Part shown: positions 19,941-27,774 of the stretch, one piece after another | How the letters are laid out: the number at the start of each line of letters is the position of its first letter | Numbering within the stretch: position 1 is the first letter of the stretch | Source: JAYPHU01 sp038127535 | Lineage (GTDB): Bacteria; Pseudomonadota; Alphaproteobacteria; Rhodospirillales; UBA2165 | Direction of reading: 5' to 3' | DNA length: 64,000 nucleotides | Assembly: GCA_038127535.1 (NCBI GenBank) | Contig: JAYPHU010000021.1 | Span: 1 to 64,000 of the forward strand | The notes under the pieces: generated by a model | What the model saw: the letters and a program-made list of their open reading frames with translations, nothing else | The model's database searches: none | What the model was told of the DNA's origin: nothing | Position numbers and translations under genes: made by a program

Positions 19941-20921
19941 CTATTGGGTGGCCAGGATCTTCTTAATGACCGGACCCATAGCCTTGTACATCGTGTCCTG
20001 AGCGGCGGTCGCCGTAGCAGAATCGGTGTAGAACGAGGCCAGCGCGTTCTTCTTCATGTAGCGCTTATAGCCTTTGAGGCCGGCGATGTGCTTGATCGCG
20101 GCGCCCACGTCGGCTTTGACTTCATCTGGCACGCCTTTCTTGGCGAAGAGACACATCAGGCCGGTGAACTCGATACCGCCCGTGCCCTGCTCACCGAAGG
20201 TCGCCAGTTTCGGCGCCATCGGATCGCGTTTGGAGCCGGCGGAGGCCAACGCCTTGATGTCGTCTTCAAAACCGACCAGCGTGTTCACGCCGCCGAAGAC
20301 AGCTTCAACGGATTTGGACACTAGCGCGGCGCGGGCCTTGGACCCGCCCTTAAACGGCACTTTCTTGTGCTTGATGCCGTGCGAGTCAAAGAAGATGTGG
20401 CCGATGGTGGCGTGCATGGTCGCCGCACCGGACGTACCCCAGGTGATGGTCTTGCCCGAGGATTTGGCATAGTCGATGAACTCTTTCATCGTCTTCGCCG
20501 GATGGGAGGTGTGCACCTGCAGCGAGGTCACCAGCTGTGAGGCGCAGCCCAGGTTCACGAAAGCATCCGGAACGTGATATGGACGGGCGTCACCCTTGGC
20601 CAGCTCACCGGCGATGAAGGTGCCGATGTTGATCATGTAGAGGGTGTGGCCGTCGGCTTTTTCAGCCAGCGCCATCTTGGCGGCCTTCTGGCCGGACGCG
20701 CCGGGCTGGTTGACGATATAGGCCGGCAGACCGTTTAAGCTGGGGGCTTCGTGCATGTAGGAAGCGAAGCCACGAGCCGTGGTGTCGGTGCCGCCGCCGG
20801 CGGAGAAACCGACCAAAATCTTAATCGGCTTGGAGGGGTATTCGGCGTGGGCGGGGCCGCTGGCCGCCACCATCATTGCCGCCGCGGCTACACTTGCCGC
20901 AACTGTGGTCATTTTCTTCAT
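19941..20921 (-). CDS. tctC: TctC-family periplasmic substrate-binding protein
   Basis: A 326-residue secreted protein. The signal peptide is clear (MKKMTTVAASVAAAAMMVAA, cleavage after AHA). The mature part begins EYPSKPIKILVGFSAGGGTD, a hallmark of the TctC/Bug family, with IVNQPGASGQKAA a little later. It captures a carboxylated substrate in the periplasm and passes it to TctAB. It is the first gene of tctCBA. The promoter region runs into the assembly gap at 21005. Confidence 0.93.
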   Translation of the reverse strand: MKKMTTVAASVAAAAMMVAASGPAHAEYPSKPIKILVGFSAGGGTDTTARGFASYMHEAPSLNGLPAYIVNQPGASGQKAAKMALAEKADGHTLYMINIGTFIAGELAKGDARPYHVPDAFVNLGCASQLVTSLQVHTSHPAKTMKEFIDYAKSSGKTITWGTSGAATMHATIGHIFFDSHGIKHKKVPFKGGSKARAALVSKSVEAVFGGVNTLVGFEDDIKALASAGSKRDPMAPKLATFGEQGTGGIEFTGLMCLFAKKGVPDEVKADVGAAIKHIAGLKGYKRYMKKNALASFYTDSATATAAQDTMYKAMGPVIKKILATQ

Positions 20922-21004
20922 AGGTAATCTCCCTGTGGAGTTGTTTGAAGTTAATTTTTATGAGCGCAAGTCAGAGCTCATGGGGTTAGGTATAGCCGTA
21001 ATCC

Positions 21005-21104
21005 NNNNNNNNNNNNNNNNNNNNNNNNNNNNNNNNNNNNNNNNNNNNNNNNNNNNNNNNNNNNNNNNNNNNNNNNNNNNNNNNNNNNNNNNNNNNNNNN
21101 NNNN
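21005..21104. other. Scaffold gap (100 N)
   Basis: Exactly 100 N, the usual placeholder for a gap of unknown size. It removes the 3' end of the lyase gene and part of the tctC upstream region. The true distance and even the adjacency of the two flanks is not shown by the sequence. Confidence 0.99.
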
Positions 21105-22090
21105 AGCATCCATTCCGCGATCCAGGCACCCCCGTGCCGGTCATGGTCTTGCCCCATGACGTCCAGGATACCGGCGGCCCGCTGCCGCCCGAGCCGGGCT
21201 GTCGCCTCGGCAAACTCGACAGCCCGTGGGTTCCGCTTGTGCGCCATGCTCGAGCTGCGGCCGTACCCGGCCTCCCCGCCTTCAGAGACCTCGCCGATAT
21301 CGCTGCCGGCGAGATGGCTGAGGTTCTGGGCATTCCGGGCCAGGGACGCACAGAGATTGCCCAGACACAACACCACTTCCGACATGGAGTCCCGCGCGTT
21401 GTGCCAATTGCTTTTAATCGTCCCGAGGCCCAGCTCCCGCGCGAGGGCAGCCCGGAACTCCAAACCGTTAAGATTCAGCGACGCCATGGTGCCAACAGCG
21501 CCACCCAACTGCACCACTAGAACGCGATCGCGGGCGGCTTGGAGGCGCTCCTGATGGCGTAGCATTTCCTCGAGCCAGTTCGCCAGCTTGGCGCCGAAGG
21601 TTGTAGGCAGCGCGTGCATGTTAATGGTTCGGGCCACCATCACCGTGTCCCGATGGTCGGTGATGAGTTTCTTTAGACCGTCCCGATAGCGCCGAACACC
21701 GGCAAGGATTTCATCCAGCCCATCCCGGACTTGCAGCACCGTGGCGGTGTCCATCACGTCGTAGGTAGTCATGCCATAGTGAACATACTGTGAACTGTCC
21801 TCACCCGCCTGTTCCGCGAGCTGTTTCACCAGGCCGATCACCGGGCGGCCCACCACCAACGTGTCTTGGCGCAACCGTTCGAGATCAAGATTTTCCGCAG
21901 ATATCTTCTCGACAATTTGGCGCGCGGCGTCTTCCGGGATCATGCCCATCTCGCCCTGCACCTTGGCGACCGCCCGCTCGAACGCCACCATGCGCTCAAG
22001 CGCCGCCGCCTCGCTGAAAATTCTCTCCATCGCCTCCGCGCTGAATAGGTGGCGGTAGATGGTCCAATCAAAGAGCGAGTTAGAGCTCAT
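21105..22090 (-). CDS. Fumarase/aspartase-superfamily lyase, PcaB-like (3' end lost in gap)
   Basis: About 328 residues are visible. They have the superfamily pattern: YVHYGMTTYDVMDTATVLQ, a helical bundle, and near residue 280 the signature GRSSSMAHKRNP. The superfamily includes adenylosuccinate lyase, argininosuccinate lyase and 3-carboxy-muconate cycloisomerase (PcaB). Full members have about 450 residues, so the C-terminal third is missing because of the gap. The context of aromatic catabolism favours a PcaB-like or other lyase role, but this is not proven. Start ATG 22090 is 6 bp after the crotonase stop. Confidence 0.8.
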
Positions 22091-22096
22091 GGCCGA

Positions 22097-22906
22097 CTAC
22101 CGGCCTTTGAACTCGGGTTTGCGTTTTTCCATAAAGGCCGTGCGCCCTTCCACATAGTCTTCAGAGGCAAAGCAGGCCGCCACCACCTCGTTGCAGCGAT
22201 CAAGATCCCGGGCAGCGGGATCGCGGTGCATCACCTGGGTGGCGATAAACTTCATTGCGCGGACGGTCAGGGGCGCATTCCCGGCAATTGTAACCGCCAG
22301 CTCATCGACTCGGTCCGACAACCCGTCTTCCTCAGTCACCTCCTGGACGAGCCCGAGGCGCAGGGCGGTTTCCGCGTCGATGGACTTGGCGGAAAACATC
22401 ATCTGTTTTGCCGCCGACGCCCCGACGGCGTTCACCATCCGCCGGATGGCGTCGAACGGATAGCCTAAGGCCAGTTTCGCCGCCGGCATGGCAAAGCGCG
22501 ATTTGGCGGAGGCAATGCGGATGTCTGCACATGTGGCAAGGTTCAATCCGCCGCCGATACAGTGGCCGTCGATCATGGCGATCGTCGGTTTGGGATAATC
22601 CTCGATCATGTTGTACACGACATCGAGGCGGGCATTGTAATGCTCCGTCGCCTCCTTGGAGCCCCGTTCCTGATCGAATTTGGAAATGTCGGCGCCCGAC
22701 ACAAACGCCTTGCCGCCGGCGCCGGACAAAATGACGACCCGGATCTGGTCGTCCTCCGCAAAGGCCGTGAGGGCAATCTCGACCGCATCCCACATTTCCA
22801 GGGAAACCGCGTTGTGGCGTTCCGGGTTGTTAAATATCACGTGGCCCAGCGCGCCATCGGCTTTGGCGATAATCTTCTCTGTCGGCAGAGTGAGGTCTGT
22901 GGTCAT
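22097..22906 (-). CDS. Enoyl-CoA hydratase/isomerase family protein
   Basis: A 269-residue crotonase-fold protein. Seen: HNAVSLEMWDA, the first oxyanion segment KAFVSGADISKF, and the second IDGHCIGGGLNLATCADIRIAS. The region where hydratases carry a catalytic Glu (PExxLG) reads PAAKLALG, so that residue is absent and the activity may not be simple hydration. It lies upstream of the lyase gene by 6 bp and probably shares its transcript. It is divergent from the MetE-like gene. Confidence 0.88.
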   Translation of the reverse strand: MTTDLTLPTEKIIAKADGALGHVIFNNPERHNAVSLEMWDAVEIALTAFAEDDQIRVVILSGAGGKAFVSGADISKFDQERGSKEATEHYNARLDVVYNMIEDYPKPTIAMIDGHCIGGGLNLATCADIRIASAKSRFAMPAAKLALGYPFDAIRRMVNAVGASAAKQMMFSAKSIDAETALRLGLVQEVTEEDGLSDRVDELAVTIAGNAPLTVRAMKFIATQVMHRDPAARDLDRCNEVVAACFASEDYVEGRTAFMEKRKPEFKGR

Positions 22907-23092
22907 TGGCTAGTCCCTTTCTTCTTCAAGTCTTTTATCGCTTGCCATGGGTGTTGTGACAATGCCCATTGGGTCGTCGCATAACTGTACATGGCGGCGG
23001 CGGTCTTATCTCGGTTCGGATAGATGCGCCCTAGGATGGATTTGACTCTCGGACCCTGCGCCGTAAGCTCGGCACAAATCAGGGAGGACATC

Positions 23093-24151
23093 ATGGCATC
23101 CAGGGAAATTCATTTATGTGGCTCGGTGCCGCTCGACAGCGCGGCCGACGTGTTCGGCATGGTCTCGGAAAAGATCGGCGATTGCTGTAAGCGCATCCCC
23201 GACGGGGAGACCGGCGACCGGCTGATGTGGATCCGCTGGCAGGATCATGTGTTCAGGGATCATCCGCAACTGGACGCCATCGACTCCGAAGGCGATTACC
23301 GCAACGCAACCGCCATCGTTCAGGACTCCGCCGGCACAAAGAAGATGGCGCACACCACCTGGTGGAAGATTAAGGACGGCATCGACCCGGCCGATCTGGA
23401 AATGCGGCCGTTAGGCTATGCGGAAAACGCCATCGAAAGCTACGCCGATTTCAAGGAGATGAAAGAGGCCGGTAAGATTGCCTCGGACGCCAAGTTCCTG
23501 GTGGCTGCCCCCTCCCCTTTCAATGTGATCAATTCGGCCATCGCGCCCGAAGACCGGATCAGGATTGAACCGGCCTACGAGGCCCGCATGCGCCAGGAGG
23601 TGGACGAGATTTGCGGCGCCATTCCCCATGATCAGTTGGCGTTTCAGTGGGACAACGCCCACGACATGCAGGCATTCGACGGGGCGCGGGAGTGCTACTT
23701 CCCGTTTCACATGACCGGCATCGCCAAGCGGCTTATCAAATGGGGCGACTATCTCCCGGCGACGGTCGAACTCGGCTATCACTTCTGCTACGGCTCCTTC
23801 GGCGGTAAGCATTTCGTTGAGCCGGTCACCATGGCCGCTATGGTCAACCTGGCCAACCGGCTGGCCGCAGGTGTGCAGCGGACCATCGAGTTCATCCACA
23901 TGCCGGTGCCCATCGAGCGGGACGACGACGCCTATTTCGAAGCGCTGGCCAATCTCTGTCTCAAGCCCGAGACCAAACTATATCTGGGCCTGATCCACGA
24001 CAAGGACGGCACGGGCGGCGCCAACCGGCGGATCGCTGCGGCCAACAAGTATGTGCAGGATTACGGTCTGGCGACCGAGTGCGGCTTTGGCCGCCGCCCG
24101 GCGGACACGGTCCCACCGCTCCTTGATCTGCATAAGGAACTGGCGGGGTAA
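23093..24151 (+). CDS. MetE-like zinc protein (UROD/MetE superfamily), function unknown
   Basis: A 352-residue protein of the UROD/MetE-like barrel superfamily. The zinc-ligand pattern of cobalamin-independent methionine synthase is present: H-x-C in ELGYHFCYGSF (His230, Cys232) and a late Cys in ATECGFGRRP (Cys330). Near the N-terminus IPDGETGDRLMWIRWQ matches this subfamily. ATG 23093 is chosen because AGGGAGG precedes it; the open frame to 23024 lacks such a site. A Zn-bound thiolate acceptor suggests methyl transfer. In a cluster with an extradiol dioxygenase, a role in removing methyl groups from methoxy-aromatics is possible but only inferred. Confidence 0.75.
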   Translation: MASREIHLCGSVPLDSAADVFGMVSEKIGDCCKRIPDGETGDRLMWIRWQDHVFRDHPQLDAIDSEGDYRNATAIVQDSAGTKKMAHTTWWKIKDGIDPADLEMRPLGYAENAIESYADFKEMKEAGKIASDAKFLVAAPSPFNVINSAIAPEDRIRIEPAYEARMRQEVDEICGAIPHDQLAFQWDNAHDMQAFDGARECYFPFHMTGIAKRLIKWGDYLPATVELGYHFCYGSFGGKHFVEPVTMAAMVNLANRLAAGVQRTIEFIHMPVPIERDDDAYFEALANLCLKPETKLYLGLIHDKDGTGGANRRIAAANKYVQDYGLATECGFGRRPADTVPPLLDLHKELAG

Positions 24152-24154
24152 GCG

Positions 24155-24532
24155 TTACACCGGGAGCTGTTCGAGCAGCCGGCGGGCGGTCAAACGATGC
24201 GGACTTGTCTCCGAAAGCATTGCAGAGGCTCGGTTTCGACAGGCCGATTTTTTCCGCCAAATGCTCGTAGCTGACGGCCTCGAACACCTTTTCCAGCAAT
24301 GCCCATTCAGCCGCGGTGATGATGCGCTGGATAATATCGATGGGATCAGCCGTTCGGGATCGCCATCCTCGCCATAAACGGCAAAGGTAATACCGATGCG
24401 CCGGAACAGGATTTCCGTCTGTTTGCGCTTGATTTCGAGCTGTTCGGAATTCGTTTCAGCGAGCCAGTTATCGATATTCCGATAAGACTACCGCGGGCTG
24501 CCGTCAGTCGTTCTCATCTCATCGAAAAACAT
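24155..24532 (-). pseudogene. Relic mosaic: circularly permuted ATP-grasp N-terminus, TetR HTH piece, unknown tail
   Basis: From ATG 24532 the minus strand reads MFFDEMRTTDGSPR, then an in-frame TAG (24488-24490), then SYRNIDNWLAETNSEQ and EILFRRIGITFAVYGEDGD, the N-terminus of a circularly permuted type-2 ATP-grasp protein. After ERLIP (about 24342) a frameshift leads to IDIIQRIITAAEWALLEK. There the sequence switches to a TetR helix-turn-helix (FEAVSYEHLAEKIGLSKPSL, then NAFGDK). After about 24205 it shifts again to a tail SPHRLTARRLLEQLPV ending at TAA 24155-24157. Three gene stubs are thus fused within 380 bp, and none can work. Microhomology such as CTGGAAAAGG may lie at one join. Confidence 0.7.
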
Positions 24533-24620
24533 ACTTTTTTTGGGCTCCGCTGGTGGCGAAACCCACTGCGGGTTTCGCGTGTTGTGAAGCGGCATCATAG
24601 CGGCCCGCTCCTGAAATTAA

Positions 24621-24649
24621 AAGGCCCCGTCCATTCTGGACGGGGCCTT
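24621..24649. terminator. Rho-independent terminator after the secreted-protein gene
   Basis: A perfect 13-bp stem AAGGCCCCGTCCA / TGGACGGGGCCTT with a 3-base loop. On the minus strand it is followed by TTAATTT and lies 26 bp after the stop of the gene at 24675-25580. Confidence 0.85.
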
Positions 24650-24674
24650 CCTCCGCGCTAATAGCCCTGGTGAA

Positions 24675-25580
24675 CTAGGAGCTGCAGATAATCTTGGAGT
24701 CGTATTTGAAGCCGCGGCGGGTCCAGGATGGGTCGATCCACACGCCGATTTCACCGGCCAGCGCCTGGCCTCGTTTGCGCATGCGGAAGGTCGCTTGCTG
24801 TGAGTTATCAAGGCGCATCCGGCGCTTACTCACCATGGCTTTGCCGTCGGTCCGATAGATGTTAATCGCCGCCAAACGGGGCCATTTATCCCCGACATTG
24901 GTAATCTGAAAAACCGGCGTCGCGCCGTCGCAAGTGGCGCTGATCTCAACGTCCAAAGCTTTGCCCGTCACAGCGCTGACGGTGTCCTGTTTCAACGGGG
25001 TCGGATCATCGACCGGCCCTTGTTCCGCAGAAGAATAGGACGCCCTCATGGTCTCACCTGCGCCAGCATCCGTGCCGAAATTGCCAAGCGCCCGCGCCTG
25101 CCGCTTGGCCGCATTGAACAGGCCGGTCAGGCTGCCGGCGACGCCCTGCGGTACCACATCATCAGCCGGCGCATTGAGAGCCATCCGGCCGCCGTGGCGA
25201 TGTTTCAGGCATTCGGTCACCCGAATACGCTCATCAACATCGCGGATATGTTTCTTCAGTTCATCGCCTTTCAGGCGGATCCCGCGCGATTTCACGATAG
25301 CCGTGCCGTCCCGCTCCAGTATGTCGCTCATCTGGGTACGGTAGTTTATCCATTTCTTGATGTAGGTGTCCCATTCCCCGTGATAACGGGAGTCCACGTA
25401 GCGCACGATCTTGTCGTGGCTGGTTTTCCACCAGGCTACATCAGGCAAAGCCGGGCATGCCGCGGCTTGGGCTTCGATAGGGCCGGTGGTGGAAATGAAG
25501 GTGTATCCGGCGATGATGGCCGTTCCGGCCATAATCGCTTTGGTCTTGATACCAGGCATAATTCGTCGCTCCGTACTCAA
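24675..25580 (-). CDS. Secreted protein of unknown function, candidate CtrA target
   Basis: A 301-residue protein; ATG 25559 (MPGIKTKAIMAGTAIIAGY) is an alternative start with a cleaner signal peptide, cleaved near EAQAAACPAL. The Cys after AAA could mark a periplasmic disulphide; another Cys is in TECLKHR, a third in SATCDGATP and the last in KIICSS, so four cysteines could form two bridges. The middle is helical and charged (GEWDTYIKKWINYRTQMSDILER). The C-terminal 100 residues look like a beta domain with many Arg. I do not recognise the family. Two exact CtrA boxes lie 134-174 bp upstream, and a strong terminator follows, so it is a single-gene unit. Confidence 0.75.
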   Translation of the reverse strand: MSTERRIMPGIKTKAIMAGTAIIAGYTFISTTGPIEAQAAACPALPDVAWWKTSHDKIVRYVDSRYHGEWDTYIKKWINYRTQMSDILERDGTAIVKSRGIRLKGDELKKHIRDVDERIRVTECLKHRHGGRMALNAPADDVVPQGVAGSLTGLFNAAKRQARALGNFGTDAGAGETMRASYSSAEQGPVDDPTPLKQDTVSAVTGKALDVEISATCDGATPVFQITNVGDKWPRLAAINIYRTDGKAMVSKRRMRLDNSQQATFRMRKRGQALAGEIGVWIDPSWTRRGFKYDSKIICSS

Positions 25581-25713
25581 TTCTTGAGTCGTTGGTTACT
25601 GTGCGAATTTTCACGCCCGAGATTTTCCGCTGGTGGGTTTTAGGCCGGTACGCCGCCGCGTCCTGCCGATTTGCGCACTTTCCGCGCGCCCACCCATGGC
25701 GGCTTCGGAATTG

Positions 25714-25728
25714 TTAATTCCGTTTTAA
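25714..25728. promoter_or_regulatory. CtrA box 1 (exact TTAA-N7-TTAA)
   Basis: TTAA-TTCCGTT-TTAA. Exact match to the CtrA consensus including spacing. It is upstream of the secreted-protein gene (starts at 25580 or 25559 on the minus strand); the gene on the other side ends here, so it can only serve the secreted-protein gene or an unseen transcript. Confidence 0.65.
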
Positions 25729-25739
25729 AGCTGAATGTA

Positions 25740-25754
25740 TTAACAGCGCGTTAA
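25740..25754. promoter_or_regulatory. CtrA box 2 (exact TTAA-N7-TTAA)
   Basis: TTAA-CAGCGCG-TTAA. A second exact match, 26 bp from the first (centre to centre), about two and a half helical turns. With eight fixed A/T positions in a GC-rich genome each match is rare, and a chance pair so close is unlikely. Confidence 0.65.
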
Positions 25755-25778
25755 AGCCATGGAATCGCAGTAAATTTT

Positions 25779-26195
25779 TCACTCGTAGCCATCAGGAATG
25801 GAAATATCCACGTCGCCACGCCGCCCACAGGCGGAACAGGGGAATTTCAGCTCCCGGCTGAGGTGCAGCACATGATGATCTTCGGTAAGCCGCGTGCGCC
25901 GGACGATTTGCTCTCCGGTCAAACTGCCTTTATGGCCGCAGGACTTGCACTTGAGCCCGATCCGGTGACGGCCCCGGATCACATCTTTCAGGGTCTCAAT
26001 GGCGTACGGGTGGCGGGTGCGATATTCGGCAAGCCCGCCGCTGGCATATTCGACGTGATGCCAGATGGCCTCCGACAAGCGTTGCAGACGCACTTCGTCC
26101 AGCACGCCGCCGCCAAAGCGAGGCAAATAGGCTTTCAGCCCGCCGGCGATAACCTTGATAAAATGTTTTCGTCTGGCTTGATCCACGAGCGGCAT
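25779..26195 (-). CDS. Zinc-ribbon protein of unknown function
   Basis: A 138-residue protein (ATG 26195; a GTG at 26222 would add nine residues). The N-terminal half is helical and basic (DQARRKHFIKVIAGGLKAYL). The C-terminal half has two CxxC knuckles, CKSCGHKG and CSACGRRGD, 30 residues apart, as in a zinc ribbon. Between them lies an HHVLHLSREL segment. No catalytic motif or signal peptide is seen. It could bind nucleic acid, but I do not recognise a family. Confidence 0.6.
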   Translation of the reverse strand: MPLVDQARRKHFIKVIAGGLKAYLPRFGGGVLDEVRLQRLSEAIWHHVEYASGGLAEYRTRHPYAIETLKDVIRGRHRIGLKCKSCGHKGSLTGEQIVRRTRLTEDHHVLHLSRELKFPCSACGRRGDVDISIPDGYE

Positions 26196-26309
26196 CCCCG
26201 AAAAAATGCATCGCTCGCCCACCCGGATATGATCAGACTTGGCGGTCGGCGTCCACCAGCTATTCGTTGAAATTTAGGTTGGATACGACCAACGAGACGT
26301 GTACGCCCC

Positions 26310-26783
26310 ATGACATAGACAGAATGGCCGCAAAAGGAGCGGATAATTGATGTTGATGAACTGGCCCGGGAACTCAAGAGAGACGAAGGTAAAGAACTGT
26401 TTCCCTATAAAGACACCGTGGGCAAAATAACGATTGGCGTGGGACGAAATCTGACGGATCGCGGAATATCCGAGGCCGAGGCAAGTATCCTTCTCAATAA
26501 CGAAATCCAGATTGTAAAAGATGAGTTGAGCCGGAAAGTACCTTGGTGGACAGACCTGCCGGAACCTACACAGCGTGGCCTAGCCAATATGTGAGTCAAC
26601 CTCGGCCGGCCACGCTTATCCGAGTTTAGAAACATGCTGCAGGTCCTGCAGGACGGGGATTACAACCGGGCCGCCGACGAAGCCCTAGACAGCAGATGGG
26701 CCCAACAAGTCGGCGCATGGGCGGAGCGGATCTCCGCACAATACCGCCAAAGCGCCGGCGGCTCCGGAACCGTCGGGGTCTGA
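26310..26783 (+). pseudogene. Broken T4-type phage lysozyme (GH24)
   Basis: The frame reads as a phage-type lysozyme: DELARELKRDEGKELFPYKD with the catalytic Glu (RDEG) and Asp (YKDTVG), then TIGVGRNLTDRGISEAEA, a helical middle, and DSRWAQQVGAWAERIS near the end. It is interrupted by TGA 26592-26594 in the segment GLANM-stop-VNLGRPRLSEF, where intact homologues usually have Cys or Val. From the only upstream ATG (26310) a TAG follows at codon 3 (26316-26318). With about 157 codons the length is normal for the family. It is probably a prophage remnant with no other phage genes near. Confidence 0.75.
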
Positions 26784-26790
26784 CCGGCAA

Positions 26791-27627
26791 CTAGTCGAAA
26801 AACGCCAGGGTGCGTATCTCAATGCTTTCCCGGGGCAAGGCGCCGGCCGGTGAAGTCGGATCCGGGAACGAGGTATGCGCCGTGAACCGCGCACGGCCGT
26901 CCTTCATGGAGTCATAGACCTTAAACACCAGCGCCTCGTCCCGGGTCATCCGCGGGAAGTAAATCCACTTGTGATCAGGGTTGTGGGAAATTTGATAGGT
27001 CTCCCCTACCCGGTCCGGATAGCGCCGTTCCGAAGCGATCAGATCACCCGGCGCTAGGCTTGAGGCCTCGCAAATGGCCAGAGGATCGGATTCGATGGGC
27101 GTATTGATGGCCCGCCAAATCTGAATGACCGCCACCCGCTTTTTCAGCAGCTCTTCGGCCTCGTCTGGCAGAATATCCCGGACCCGCTGCGGGCCCGACC
27201 ATTCGGTATAATCGTTGTGCACCCGGTGGACCGGTTCGCGGAGGAGTTTCTTCTCCCGGTCATCCTGATTACCGTGGCGCACCGTATGATCAAAAATGAC
27301 CACCCGCGCGGCGCCGGAAACGTCCGCGATCAACTGCTCCGCCTCTTTGTAGTAGACGTCTCGCAGCTCGTCCTCGTCATAAAAGCTTTTCATCTTGGTG
27401 TGATGATCAACGAACTGGAATCCGTTCTTCTCCAGGGAATAGCTGTCCCGGAATAGCCGGCCGTTGACAACAGTCATGTCGTGGGTCTCGAACACACCGG
27501 TGTATTTACGGTCGAGATTCCCTTTCTCCATGGTCTCATTCACCGGTTTTTCGCCGGTATCAACGGAATAGGTCAGCGGGGCGATGATGGAGTCGGGCAG
27601 TTCGGTTGAGGCAATTGTCTGGTCCAC
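26791..27627 (-). CDS. CmcJ/NvfI-family oxidoreductase
   Basis: A 278-residue protein of the CmcJ/NvfI (GA4-desaturase-like) family, related to Fe(II)/2-oxoglutarate-type oxygenases. Family marks: ARVVIFDHTVRHG, VHNDYTEWSG followed by RVRDILPDEAEELLKKR, VIQIWRAINTPIESDPLAICE, and near the end HTSFPDPTSPAGALPRESIE. The start codon is GTG 27627. Known relatives act in secondary metabolite or toxin biosynthesis, but many are orphan genes in proteobacteria. It is a single gene divergent from the flhX-like gene. Substrate unknown. Confidence 0.8.
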   Translation of the reverse strand: MDQTIASTELPDSIIAPLTYSVDTGEKPVNETMEKGNLDRKYTGVFETHDMTVVNGRLFRDSYSLEKNGFQFVDHHTKMKSFYDEDELRDVYYKEAEQLIADVSGAARVVIFDHTVRHGNQDDREKKLLREPVHRVHNDYTEWSGPQRVRDILPDEAEELLKKRVAVIQIWRAINTPIESDPLAICEASSLAPGDLIASERRYPDRVGETYQISHNPDHKWIYFPRMTRDEALVFKVYDSMKDGRARFTAHTSFPDPTSPAGALPRESIEIRTLAFFD

Positions 27628-27709
27628 GCTTGGATTCCTCTCGAGTCCTGAATATTTTCGAATTTATCCCGATTTTACCCGGTTCAGCCCCATCCGCAAC
27701 CTCATCAAA

Positions 27710-27724
27710 TTAAGACGATCTTAA
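27710..27724. promoter_or_regulatory. CtrA box upstream of the flhX-like/fliO/fliP operon
   Basis: TTAA-GACGATC-TTAA, an exact consensus match, about 50 bp upstream of the likely GTG start of the first gene. The position fits activation or repression of an early flagellar export operon by CtrA. It lies in the divergent region shared with the CmcJ-like gene. Confidence 0.7.
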
Positions 27725-27774
27725 ACTTGTTGGCGCACAATCCTCACAACAATAAAACGTTTAAAAATTTGGTG

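Noticed and set aside
20978..22090. Continuous lyase frame through the N run
   Set aside because: The 100 N are a placeholder; the frame match across them has no meaning, so the gene is reported only to 21105.
24556..24578. Perfect 9-bp hairpin GCGAAACCC / GGGTTTCGC
   Set aside because: It has no T run on either strand and lies in the leader of a dead gene; no role can be supported.
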